Positions 8,425 to 15,677 of a stretch of 24,623 nt of DNA are shown here, piece after piece. The position numbers and the translations under genes are program-made. The notes under the pieces were generated by a model. It had not been told where the DNA came from. It searched no databases and was given only the letters and a program-made list of their open reading frames with translations. How positions within the stretch are numbered: the stretch's first letter is position 1; the number at the start of each line of letters is the position of its first letter. The stretch is from Actinomycetota bacterium (GTDB taxonomy: Bacteria > Actinomycetota > Humimicrobiia > Humimicrobiales > Humimicrobiaceae): assembly GCA_016783985.1 (NCBI GenBank), contig JADHVM010000004.1, positions 1 through 24,623 of the forward strand, read 5' to 3'.

Positions 8425-9222
8425 TTAGATCAGGTTTTCTCTTTTTAACCCAGCTTCCATATCACTTAAATCGTGCACCAGATTTTTACTCTGCATAAAA
8501 TAACTGCCTATTAAAAAAACCTTAATTCCTCTTTTATATAAATCTTTAATATAACCAGTATTTTCCATTCCACTTTCACAAACCAATATCTTATCTTTAA
8601 TATCTTTACTTGCTGTATGCTCTAAAATATCAATAGTATTGCCTATGCTTACTTCCATATTTTTTAAATTTCTGTTATTTATGCCAATTAGTCGTGCACC
8701 TGTATTAAATGCTTTGTCAAATTCTTTGACACTATGTGCCTCAACAAGCACATCAAGCCCTAAATTTGTAGCCAAACTATAAAGCTTATTTAATTTTTTC
8801 TGTCCCAGAATTGAGCTTATAAGCAAAATGCAATCTGCCCCCAAAGCTACGCTCTCATATATTTGGCTCTCATGAAAAATAAAGTCTTTTCTTAAAACTG
8901 GAAGATCTGATACTTTTTTTACCACTTTCAAGAAATCATTACTTCCTTTAAAATAAACAGACTCAGTAATGACAGATATTGCACTAATAAAGCTTTTATA
9001 TTTGCAGTAAAGAAGAGTAACTTTTTCAACATCAAGGCTGTCATTAATCATCCCTCTTGATGGAGATGCCTTTTTAATCTCTGCAATTATATGTACTCTG
9101 TTACCGCTGATATTTTTTATAAAATTAAAATTACCATCTATGAAATTTTTATCTTTAAATTTGCCATCCAGGCTTTTTATTTCGATTTTCTTGTTACGCA
9201 GTATCTCTCTTAAATAATCCAC
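8425..9222 (-). CDS. trpC: Indole-3-glycerol phosphate synthase
   Basis: It closes the indole ring, converting CdRP to indole-3-glycerol phosphate. Core motifs are IIAEIKKASPSRG (catalytic Lys), VLRKDF, INNRNL and VCESGM. I propose the GTG at 9222 because GGAGG lies 5 nt upstream and the resulting N-terminus (VDYLREILRNKK) matches the usual start of the family. The open frame extends back to a TTG at 9276, overlapping trpD by 23 nt, but that codon has no binding site. With the GTG start it is 265 residues long and begins 31 nt after the trpD stop. Confidence 0.92.
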   Translation of the reverse strand: MDYLREILRNKKIEIKSLDGKFKDKNFIDGNFNFIKNISGNRVHIIAEIKKASPSRGMINDSLDVEKVTLLYCKYKSFISAISVITESVYFKGSNDFLKVVKKVSDLPVLRKDFIFHESQIYESVALGADCILLISSILGQKKLNKLYSLATNLGLDVLVEAHSVKEFDKAFNTGARLIGINNRNLKNMEVSIGNTIDILEHTASKDIKDKILVCESGMENTGYIKDLYKRGIKVFLIGSYFMQSKNLVHDLSDMEAGLKRENLI

Positions 9223-9253
9223 CTTATCCTCCAGAACATAGGCCAAATCTCTA

Positions 9254-10270
9254 TTAGAATTTATTTGTAAATTCAATTAATTTATTTAATTTCGCAAGTG
9301 CTTTTCCGTTCTCAATAGAATAAACTGCCATTTTTATTGCTTCTTGTAAACTATCAGCCTTTCCTCCCGCAACTATTGCCGCAGCAGCGTTTAATACAGC
9401 CGAATCTCTTTTAGCACCCTTCTCACTTCCTGAAAGAATATTATGTAAAATCCTTGCATTTTCTTTTGAATCTCCACCCTTTAACTCTTCAGTACTGTAT
9501 TTTTTTAAACCAAGTTCTTCAGGGTTAAGAATATACTTTACTACATTACCATTATTTAAATATTGAACCAGGCTATTATCTGAGATGGAAAGTTCATCAA
9601 GTCCTTCCATTCCATAAACCACAAATGCCCTTTTTACCCCCAGATTTTTAAGAGAATAAATCATTTTATCCATTAATTTTTCATCAAATACCCCCAAGAC
9701 TCTTCCATTTGCCATTGCGGGATTGGTAATTGGACCTAAAATATTAAATATAGTCTTTATACCCATATCTTTTCTTGCCTTTGCAACATTTTTCATAGCC
9801 ATATGAGCATTTGGGGCAAAGATAAAACATATGCCAATTTCATCTATACATTTTGAAATATCGCTTGTTTCAAGGTTTATATTTACTCCAAGCTGCTCAA
9901 GTACGTCAGCACTGCCGCACATGCTTGAAACACTTCTATTGCCATGTTTTGCAATTATTATATCTGCTCCAGCGGCTATAAAAGCTGCAGCAGTGGAAAT
10001 ATTAAAAGTATTTTTCCTGTCCCCTCCAGTGCCGCATGTATCCACAACATCCCTGTACTTTGTTGTTACTTTTTTAGCCTTTTCAAGCATAGCTTTAGAA
10101 AAACCGCTTATTTCATCAATTGTCTCACCCTTCATTCTTAATGCAGTTAAAAACGAAGCAATCTGGCAATCATTTGCATTACCCTCAATAATATATTTCA
10201 TAACCTTATATGCTTCATCCATATCCAGGTTTTCAAACCTTATTATTTTTTCAATAATATCTTTTAACAT
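9254..10270 (-). CDS. trpD: Anthranilate phosphoribosyltransferase
   Basis: It transfers phosphoribose from PRPP to anthranilate. The 338-residue protein has the N-terminal helical domain and the PRPP-binding glycine loop CGTGGD. It also has KHGNRSVSS and the magnesium-binding Asp-Glu pair in GLDELS. It is unfused, so it lacks the TrpG domain seen in some TrpGD proteins, in agreement with a separate trpG gene. A strong binding site GAGGTG lies 6 nt before the ATG. It starts 66 nt after the trpE stop. Confidence 0.95.
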   Translation of the reverse strand: MLKDIIEKIIRFENLDMDEAYKVMKYIIEGNANDCQIASFLTALRMKGETIDEISGFSKAMLEKAKKVTTKYRDVVDTCGTGGDRKNTFNISTAAAFIAAGADIIIAKHGNRSVSSMCGSADVLEQLGVNINLETSDISKCIDEIGICFIFAPNAHMAMKNVAKARKDMGIKTIFNILGPITNPAMANGRVLGVFDEKLMDKMIYSLKNLGVKRAFVVYGMEGLDELSISDNSLVQYLNNGNVVKYILNPEELGLKKYSTEELKGGDSKENARILHNILSGSEKGAKRDSAVLNAAAAIVAGGKADSLQEAIKMAVYSIENGKALAKLNKLIEFTNKF

Positions 10271-10336
10271 TCAAAACACCTCGTAACTTTATAATTTTTA
10301 AGCAATCTGCCTGATAATATATTAATATAATTACAC

Positions 10337-11821
10337 TTAGTTTATGAGTTTGATAGCTTTAAAAAGTGCACCCGCCTTGTTTAAAGTTTCGTTCCATTCA
10401 TTTTCAGGAACTGAATCATAAACAATGCCTGCTCCTGCCTGAATGTAAGCCTTGCTATCTTTTATAATAGCAGTCCTTATTGTAATGCAGGTATCAAGAC
10501 TGCCATCATAACCAAAATATCCAACTACCCCTCCATATGGTCCACGGCAATCTGGTTCCAGCTCACTTATTATTTGCATAGCTCTAATTTTCGGAGCGCC
10601 CGATAATGTACCAGCAGGAAAAGTGCTCTTTAGTGCATCATATATTGTGCTTTTTTTGTCCAAAGTGCCTTCTATCCTTGATACCAGATGAATGACATGT
10701 GAATATTTTTCAACACTCATATATTTTTTAATTTTGATACTTCCAAATTTGCATACTCTTCCAAGATCATTTCTCGAAAGATCAACCAGCATATTATGCT
10801 CCGCCATCTCTTTTTCGTCGTTTAAAAGGCTGCTTACCAGAAACCTTTCTTCTTTTGGACTGGCACCTCTTTTTTTTGTACCAGCTATGGGACATGTAAG
10901 AATTTTTCTGCCATTAATTTTAATAAGAGGCTCAGGTGAAGAACCAATAATTTTAAACTTTCCAAAATTGATATAATACATATAAGGCGACGGGTTTGTT
11001 GTCCTTAAAGCTCTGTATATGTTAAATGGATTCGAAAGACTATCTATGCTAAAGCGTTGGGAAAGAACTATCTGAAATGCTTCTCCGCTGGTAATATATT
11101 TTTTTGCTTTCTTGACAGCTTCTAAAAATTTTTGTTTGCTAAAATTAGATTTAATATCAAATTTTTCAGTATTATCCATATAGTAGGGGAAGTTATTGTC
11201 AGCGCCGTTTTTACTGCTTGAAAAGATTTTTGACTCTATTTCCTCTATTTTTTGTATTGATTGAAAATAAACCTTTTCTGCATCTTTTTCAATTTTTACT
11301 GTGGAAATTATCTTCATTCTATTTAGGAAATGGTCAAAAACTATAACCACATCAGTTAAATATAGCATTATTTCTGGTAGCGATAGTTTGTTCTTGGTAA
11401 GTTTTATATTTTCAAAATATTTAACCAGATCGTAGCTTAAATATCCTACAGCCCCTCCCACAAAATGATTTAATTCGGGATTTTTATATAAACGATATTC
11501 ATGCATCACCTTTTCTAATTCTTCCAAAGGAGACTTTGTTTTGAAGTTCAGAATTTCTTTACCGGCTTCTTCCATGGAAAAGACTTCATCTTCAAATTTT
11601 ATTAGAGAGCTGCTTCCCACTCCAATAAAAGAGTAGCGTGATAATTTTTTTAACCCCTCCATGCTTTCAAGAAGAAACATCTCCTTTTCCAATCCGCTGG
11701 CTTTTATAAATATTGATGTAGGTGTTTCAGTATCAACTACATATTCTTTATAAACAGGTATTAAGTTATACTTTTTAGCCTTTGCCAGGTACTCTTCTTT
11801 TAATGAATATATGCTGCTCAT
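10337..11821 (-). CDS. trpE: Anthranilate synthase component I
   Basis: It converts chorismate plus ammonia to anthranilate, partnering with TrpG. The 494-residue protein has the N-terminal regulatory domain, including the LLES motif near residue 50 that belongs to the tryptophan feedback site. The chorismate-binding domain follows, with GEAFQIVLSQRF, PSPYMYY, CPIAGTKKRG, DLSRNDLGR and GAPKIRAM. It is the first gene of the operon. The ATG at 11821 lacks a clear binding site and is preceded only by an A-rich stretch. A 63-nt hairpin lies about 80 nt upstream. Confidence 0.95.
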   Translation of the reverse strand: MSSIYSLKEEYLAKAKKYNLIPVYKEYVVDTETPTSIFIKASGLEKEMFLLESMEGLKKLSRYSFIGVGSSSLIKFEDEVFSMEEAGKEILNFKTKSPLEELEKVMHEYRLYKNPELNHFVGGAVGYLSYDLVKYFENIKLTKNKLSLPEIMLYLTDVVIVFDHFLNRMKIISTVKIEKDAEKVYFQSIQKIEEIESKIFSSSKNGADNNFPYYMDNTEKFDIKSNFSKQKFLEAVKKAKKYITSGEAFQIVLSQRFSIDSLSNPFNIYRALRTTNPSPYMYYINFGKFKIIGSSPEPLIKINGRKILTCPIAGTKKRGASPKEERFLVSSLLNDEKEMAEHNMLVDLSRNDLGRVCKFGSIKIKKYMSVEKYSHVIHLVSRIEGTLDKKSTIYDALKSTFPAGTLSGAPKIRAMQIISELEPDCRGPYGGVVGYFGYDGSLDTCITIRTAIIKDSKAYIQAGAGIVYDSVPENEWNETLNKAGALFKAIKLIN

Positions 11822-11904
11822 TTTTTTATAATTTAATTTCTAATTTTTTATATTTTTTATTGACTGATAAGTTATGTATCTTTTTAATAACCCAATTAAA
11901 TAAA

Positions 11905-11967
11905 AGAGAGTACTTCCAAACAGCTTTTTTATTTTTTAAAAGCTTGCCTTATTTGGAAATACTCTCT
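11905..11967 (-). terminator. Long hairpin in trp leader, possible attenuator
   Basis: A 16-bp inverted repeat with one mismatch (11905-11920 and 11952-11967) encloses a 7-bp inner stem (AGCTTTT / AAAAGCT). On the minus strand it is followed by TTTTATTT, a terminator-like arrangement, and it lies between the presumed promoter and trpE. Because the SRPBCC gene already has a terminator further upstream, this hairpin probably acts on the trp transcript. Confidence 0.5.
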
Positions 11968-12064
11968 GATTTTACTTATTAATTAAGATTAGTTATTTAA
12001 TTTTTTAATAAATATTATTTTACTTTTTAACAACTAAAGAAAAAGGAAAAAGATAGCGAAACGG

Positions 12065-12095
12065 AAAAAGGCAAAGCTTGCTCTTTAGCTTCGCC
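12065..12095 (-). terminator. Rho-independent terminator downstream of SRPBCC gene
   Basis: On the minus strand a 9-bp stem (GGCGAAGCT / AGCTTTGCC with one G-U pair) with an 8-nt loop is followed by TTTTT. It lies about 205 nt after the stop codon of the SRPBCC gene. Confidence 0.65.
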
Positions 12096-12302
12096 AGCAT
12101 GAATTGTCTCTTAGAAGAATGATACTTTTGAATAGAATCTTTGAAGAATTAATTTTAATTTTTTCTCTAAAATATATCATCTAAAAATATTGGTAATTTA
12201 TTATTTAAGATTATTATTCCTTAATTTTTATAATATTACCAGCAATAAATAATAAGTCAAATTTCCATACTTCAAAAATACACAATAATATGATGACATA
12301 CC

Positions 12303-12737
12303 TTAACTCTCCATCTTGGCTTTTATATTAGCCAGAGCAAGGTCAGCTTCTCTCTCATTTTGTTTTAGTGCTATGGTTTCAGCTATTTTTCCCAGTACAG
12401 GCATGGGAATGGTATATTCTACCGATAGATCTATCTTGGTGCCATCATTATGGGGCTCAAAATTCCAGTTCCATAAGGTTTTAATGCTACCTTCACTTCT
12501 GATTACTATTTTCTTCTCTGGTATGTATTCATCGGTAATATTTTTTCCTTTAAAGCTCATTCCAGACATTTTATAGGCCCAGTTGTGAGTAGAACCAACC
12601 CCTTCTTCAGTTTGGTTTATATCTGTTACCTCTACCATCCCTGGCAGCCATTCCGGGGTTAGTTTGGGATCAGCAATATAGTCAAATACTTTCTTAACAG
12701 GGGCATTTATAGTAATGCTTCTTTCTATCTTTGGCAT
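12303..12737 (-). CDS. SRPBCC (START/polyketide cyclase-like) family protein
   Basis: A 144-residue single-domain protein of the Bet v 1/SRPBCC fold, which binds hydrophobic ligands. The hallmark N-terminus IERSITINAPVKKVFDYIADP is followed by alternating beta strands (WNWNFEP, DLSVEYTIPMP) and a long C-terminal helix. No catalytic residues can be assigned and the ligand is unknown. A strong binding site GGAGGTG precedes the ATG. Its 5' leader (12774-12884) carries the same terminator-containing element as the zinc-ribbon gene at the left edge, so the two genes may share a regulatory signal. Confidence 0.85.
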   Translation of the reverse strand: MPKIERSITINAPVKKVFDYIADPKLTPEWLPGMVEVTDINQTEEGVGSTHNWAYKMSGMSFKGKNITDEYIPEKKIVIRSEGSIKTLWNWNFEPHNDGTKIDLSVEYTIPMPVLGKIAETIALKQNEREADLALANIKAKMES

Positions 12738-12773
12738 ATCCTACACCTCCTTTTCATAGAATTTTCTACATAA

Positions 12774-12884
12774 AATTAAAAAAACCGACATATTTAGTAG
12801 GTTTCGCTTTTAGCTTAACTTTTCCCAAGCGACCATATGCAGGAAAAGTTTTATAGCTACTAAATTTATTAATCTTTATTTGAG
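12774..12884 (-). promoter_or_regulatory. Candidate cis-regulatory leader with terminator (copy 2)
   Basis: It is homologous to 499-613. On the minus strand a perfect 9-bp stem AACTTTTCC/GGAAAAGTT (12842-12850 and 12817-12825) is followed by AAGCTAAAAGCGAAAC. Next comes a terminator stem with one mismatch (12797-12804 and 12782-12789) and seven T. The upstream ATTTAGTAG can form nine perfect pairs with CTACTAAAT, which overlaps the terminator 5' arm. As in copy 1, the T-run ends exactly 40 nt before the start codon. Confidence 0.5.
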
Positions 12885-12994
12885 TATATGTTTATTTTTA
12901 TTATAGTTTTATTCTAATACTATAATTTATTATTTTCAAATAGAAAGATTTAGTTAAAATAGGTCAATTCATACATAATGGCGGTACTCTACTA

Positions 12995-13086
12995 ATACCT
13001 CCTAATAGCGTTAAAATAGGAACTATATCGCACCAGATAACACTCAGTTAACAAAATCGGAACTATATTGCAAATAATATTAAACA
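12995..13086 (+). repeat. Family B intergenic repeat, copy B4
   Basis: This is an ungapped 92-bp match to B1-B3. The 14-mers GGAACTATATCGCA (13019) and GGAACTATATTGCA (13059) are 40 bp apart. Confidence 0.7.
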
Positions 13087-13158
13087 AAATGTATTAAAGA
13101 AAAATGAAAATCTTATTATGTGAAATACAAAAAAAGTATCTGAAAGCCCATGCATTGC

Positions 13159-13186
13159 TTGAATATATTTTTATTTTCCCTACAAT
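13159..13186 (+). promoter_or_regulatory. Promoter of the exported hydrolase gene
   Basis: A -35 TTGAAT (13159-13164), a 16-bp spacer and a -10 TACAAT (13181-13186) lie about 32 nt before the start codon. This leaves room for the AAAGGAG binding site. Confidence 0.45.
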
Positions 13187-13218
13187 ATATATTACATTTA
13201 AAAGAACAAAGGAGAAAA

Positions 13219-14097
13219 ATGGTTAAGAAAATATTAATATCTATTCTAATAGTACTGACGATGTTTTCCCTCTTGTTTTTAAGCTGTAAAGACAGTACTT
13301 CCACTGAAGTCTCAGATGAAATACAAACTGGGGAAGAAAGTGTCCCGCAGGAGTCTGAAAAGATAGATGATACTGGAGAGGAATCAGTAGAAGCTGAAAC
13401 AGATGATACTGACGGCAAAGAGGAAAGTGAAGGGGGCCAAGATATAGCAGAGGCTGCAGAGGAAGAGATCGAAGAAGGTGGACTGGCAAAGGAAGGCGAA
13501 GTTACTTTTATGACTGAAGATAATATTGAGCTAAATGGCAATATATTCGGCAGCGGAAACAAATGGGTCATACTGTCACATATGTTTCCAACAGATCAGA
13601 CAAGCTGGTTTGAGTTTGCAGAAATACTCAAGGAAGATGGTTATATCATTCTTACTTATGATTTCAGGGGGTATGGAAAATCTGGAGGTTCGAAGGATGT
13701 ATCCAAACTGGATATTGACCTTGCTGCAGCATTAGCATATATAAAACAATATGATCCTGAATTGATATATCTAATGGGGGCAAGCATGGGAGGAACTGCA
13801 AGCCTTGTTTTGGCTTCAGAGGAAAGAATAGATGGGGTAATATCATTTTCTTCCCCTGATGAATTTGAGGGCATTTCTGCCATCAGTGTAATAGGAGATA
13901 TAGTGGCAGGAAAACTCTTTATAGCTTCGCAGGGGGATGAGGATGCCGCCCGTAGTGCAACTGAGATGTATGAAAAGAGCATGGAGCCAAAGCAGCTTGA
14001 GATACTGGAGGGAGATTCACATGGTACATTCATATTTGAGGAAGAGCCTGAGAATGCAGAAAAGTTAAAAGAAATCGTTCTATTTTTTCTATATTAA
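13219..14097 (+). CDS. Exported alpha/beta hydrolase, putative lipoprotein
   Basis: A 292-residue protein with a hydrophobic signal ending FLSC (Cys23, likely lipidated). A very acidic, low-complexity linker (about 27-92) follows, then an alpha/beta hydrolase domain. The nucleophile elbow is GASMGG with Ser189. The acid is probably Asp240 (SQGDED) and the base His268 (GDSHGT). Earlier blocks VILSHMF (oxyanion hole) and YDFRGYGKS fit the dienelactone hydrolase/BAAT-like esterases. The substrate is unknown, and the protein is predicted to be tethered outside the membrane. The start is the ATG at 13219 because AAAGGAG lies 5 nt upstream. The frame is open back to 13150, but that would place 23 polar residues before the signal peptide. 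Confidence 0.85.
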   Translation: MVKKILISILIVLTMFSLLFLSCKDSTSTEVSDEIQTGEESVPQESEKIDDTGEESVEAETDDTDGKEESEGGQDIAEAAEEEIEEGGLAKEGEVTFMTEDNIELNGNIFGSGNKWVILSHMFPTDQTSWFEFAEILKEDGYIILTYDFRGYGKSGGSKDVSKLDIDLAAALAYIKQYDPELIYLMGASMGGTASLVLASEERIDGVISFSSPDEFEGISAISVIGDIVAGKLFIASQGDEDAARSATEMYEKSMEPKQLEILEGDSHGTFIFEEEPENAEKLKEIVLFFLY

Positions 14098-14176
14098 AAT
14101 ATGATCCATTATTTTTTATATTTTCTGATATTTTATATAATTGATTAATAAATCCATCGGCAAAACCGCGTTACAA

Positions 14177-14239
14177 TATAGAAGAAGAAAAACCCAATAC
14201 AGTCCTTACTACCAGTGCATCGAAGACTATTATGAATAG
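14177..14239 (+). pseudogene. Transposase N-terminal scrap (IS91-like zinc-binding type)
   Basis: A 20-codon stretch ending in TAG reads YRRRKTQYSPYYQCIEDYYE. It resembles, from memory, the beginning of IS91-type/zinc-binding-domain transposases (pattern YxPRxPxxSxYYQCVEDHFE). There is no start codon or continuation. It is a remnant if real, and the call rests on a short similarity only. Confidence 0.35.
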
Positions 14240-14309
14240 AAGATGAGTGCCCTGGGAGTTTAAACAGGTCCTGGGCAAGGCTTATACAAAAAATATATGA
14301 AGCGGATCC

Positions 14310-14380
14310 AATCCTGGTATAAAAATATCTCTATCTGAACCAATAATCCTGGTTCTAACTTCGTTCGCTATGGCCAGCCA
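14310..14380 (+). repeat. Family A 71-bp repeat, copy A2
   Basis: This ungapped copy has the core AATCCTGGTTCTAACTTCG followed by TTCGCTATGGCCAGCCA. It contains AATCCTGGT twice, near both ends of the left half, and CTGG...CCAG can close a small imperfect hairpin. Confidence 0.75.
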
Positions 14381-14414
14381 GCTTTAGACTTGCTTTAATT
14401 AATAAAAGAATTTA

Positions 14415-15326
14415 TTACTCGACTACGACATCGGTTAGTAAATCTTCATCTTCTCCTCCATTACCATCACGAACAACTACATGTATTGCAACAGTGAATC
14501 TGGGAGCGCCTAAAAGTCTTGGAGTAATCCACTCGGTTGGGTTTGCTCTGTTGTCACTGAAGCCATATTCACCACCACCATACCACTCATAAGTTAAGGG
14601 GTCTCCATCTGGGTCATGTGCTTCTATGCTGACTTTGTAATGAATTCCTCCTTCAATGTAAGGACCACCGTCAGGAGAATCACAACCTGGTAGATTTTCT
14701 ATTTTTATCCCTTCAGTTATCTCTGGGGGATTATTTACAGGTTCACCGAAATCAACTGCCCCATCATCATCAGAAACCTCAACAAAATTCATGTCAACTG
14801 ATTGTGAATCTATTCCACCTTTTCCATCTGATACTTCCATAGTAAGGGTATAGGAACCAACTAAATCGGGAAAGTCCCATATAAATTCAGCATTGTTATT
14901 ATCAATTTTGGTAACATCAAAATTAGTACCCAGGCTATCATATGCCCTGTACTGCAGTTCATTATCATCTTCATCATAGGCCTCTATGGAAAATATATTA
15001 TCTGGAATTTCTTCCATATATAGATCGGCAGGCAAGTCCTCAAACATTCCCCTTTCTTCTGCAGCTTCTACATCAATTCCCATTATTTCTATCTCCTGTA
15101 TTACTGGAGGATTGTTGCCTTCTACAGGTGCTTCTGTGTTCTGGGCTGACTGGGTGGTTTCTGTGGGCTCTCTTTGAGATGCTGGACTGCCTTCTTCTTC
15201 AGTAGTTTCTGTATCACCTAAACTGATATCCAGGGGAGTACCACATAGATTACATGTCACAGCAGTGGCAAAAAGAGAAATTATTATTAGAATGCAGGAG
15301 AGCATGTATAGCTTATTTTTTTTCAT
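14415..15326 (-). CDS. Exported protein with two PKD/cadherin-like Ig domains (copy 1)
   Basis: A 303-residue exported protein. The signal peptide (1-24) is followed by CNLCG (Cys25, Cys28). A Thr/Glu/Ser-rich linker (about 33-70) comes next, then two beta-sandwich domains, each opening with NPPV/NPPE (about 71-190 and 198-303). Motifs DPDGDPLTYEWY and SDGKGG are typical of PKD/cadherin-like repeats used in cell-surface adhesion or as spacers. It is a close paralogue of the 15678-16532 gene: the first domain is nearly identical (YRAYDS.GTNFDVTKIDNNN). The second domain carries a longer insertion. The ATG has AAGGAG upstream and an extended -10 promoter at 15369-15377. No enzymatic domain is seen. 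Confidence 0.85.
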   Translation of the reverse strand: MKKNKLYMLSCILIIISLFATAVTCNLCGTPLDISLGDTETTEEEGSPASQREPTETTQSAQNTEAPVEGNNPPVIQEIEIMGIDVEAAEERGMFEDLPADLYMEEIPDNIFSIEAYDEDDNELQYRAYDSLGTNFDVTKIDNNNAEFIWDFPDLVGSYTLTMEVSDGKGGIDSQSVDMNFVEVSDDDGAVDFGEPVNNPPEITEGIKIENLPGCDSPDGGPYIEGGIHYKVSIEAHDPDGDPLTYEWYGGGEYGFSDNRANPTEWITPRLLGAPRFTVAIHVVVRDGNGGEDEDLLTDVVVE

Positions 15327-15368
15327 AACAGTCTCCTTGGAAGTATTACTGATGATATATTATTTGTA

Positions 15369-15377
15369 ATTATACCA
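15369..15377 (-). promoter_or_regulatory. Extended -10 promoter for PKD protein copy 1
   Basis: On the minus strand TGGTATAAT is a perfect extended -10 element about 43 nt before the ATG. The -35 match is weak (TTAAAC). Copy 2 of the gene shares the following leader but not this promoter. Confidence 0.5.
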
Positions 15378-15455
15378 TTTATATATAATTTGTTTAAATA
15401 GGAAGTGATAAGCAGTGTGTAAAGTAAGAAAAATATTAATAGATTCTAATGGCTT

Positions 15456-15526
15456 AATTCTGGTATAAAAATATCGATATCCAAATCAATAATCCTGGTT
15501 CTGGCTTCGTTCGCTATGGTCAGCTA
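15456..15526 (+). repeat. Family A 71-bp repeat, copy A3
   Basis: This ungapped copy ends TTCGTTCGCTATGGTCAGCTA. The stop codon of the recombinase remnant (15520-15522, minus) falls inside its right end. The G-to-A change in CCAG/TCAG keeps the small hairpin through a G-U pair. Confidence 0.75.
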
Positions 15527-15675
15527 ACACTGTTAATTACAAGAACTTCTTTATCAAGCTTGTTTTCACTATTTATGGTTATAGTATATTCAATAGTAAC
15601 AGTAGGATAATCTATTATTATCTTTTTAATGAATAATCTTATAAATGCTTTTCTTTCAGCCGTAAAAATTTGCTT
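15520..15675 (-). pseudogene. Serine recombinase C-terminal remnant
   Basis: An open minus-strand stretch of 51 codons ends in TGA. It includes ERKAFIRLFIKK, YPTVTIEYTI and KEVLVINS. This is the typical C-terminal pattern of large serine recombinases (RKxFxRxFIKxIxxxYPxVTIEYTxP...EVLxI). It lacks the catalytic resolvase domain and the DNA-binding body. The 5' boundary is a TGA immediately next to the stop of the PKD copy 2 gene, so the rest was deleted or displaced. The assignment is by eye. Confidence 0.55.
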
Positions 15676-15677
15676 TA

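Larger units (their letters stand above)
11822..12302. other. Spacer and trp leader region
   Basis: On the minus strand this holds a terminator after the SRPBCC gene (12065-12095), a possible weak promoter (TTGTTA at 12033-12028, 17 bp, TATTAA at 12010-12005) and the long hairpin at 11905-11967. The leader then runs to trpE. I find no leader peptide with tandem tryptophan codons, no T-box sequence and no series of GAG/TAG triplets as in TRAP-regulated leaders. Confidence 0.45.
12738..13218. other. Divergent spacer between SRPBCC and hydrolase genes
   Basis: It contains the regulatory leader copy 2 (12774-12884, minus), family B copy B4 (12995-13086, plus) and the hydrolase promoter (13159-13186, plus). 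No further gene is seen. Confidence 0.55.
14098..14414. other. Spacer with transposase scrap and repeat A2
   Basis: It lies between the plus-strand hydrolase and the convergent minus-strand PKD protein. It holds a short transposase-like fragment (14177-14239) and family A copy A2 (14310-14380). No intact gene is seen. Confidence 0.5.
15327..15677. other. Spacer between the two PKD genes
   Basis: It holds the promoter of copy 1, family A copy A3 (15456-15526) and a serine recombinase C-terminal remnant (15520-15675). No intact gene is seen. Confidence 0.55.

Noticed and set aside
9222..9276. TTG at 9276 as the trpC start
   Set aside because: No ribosome binding site precedes it, it lies inside trpD, and the GTG at 9222 has GGAGG at proper spacing with a family-like N-terminus.
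13116..13571. Long minus-strand open frame antisense to the hydrolase gene
   Set aside because: It is a shadow of the acidic linker codons (GAA/GAT read antisense as TTC/ATC), with no ribosome binding site and Ser/Pro-rich low-complexity translation.
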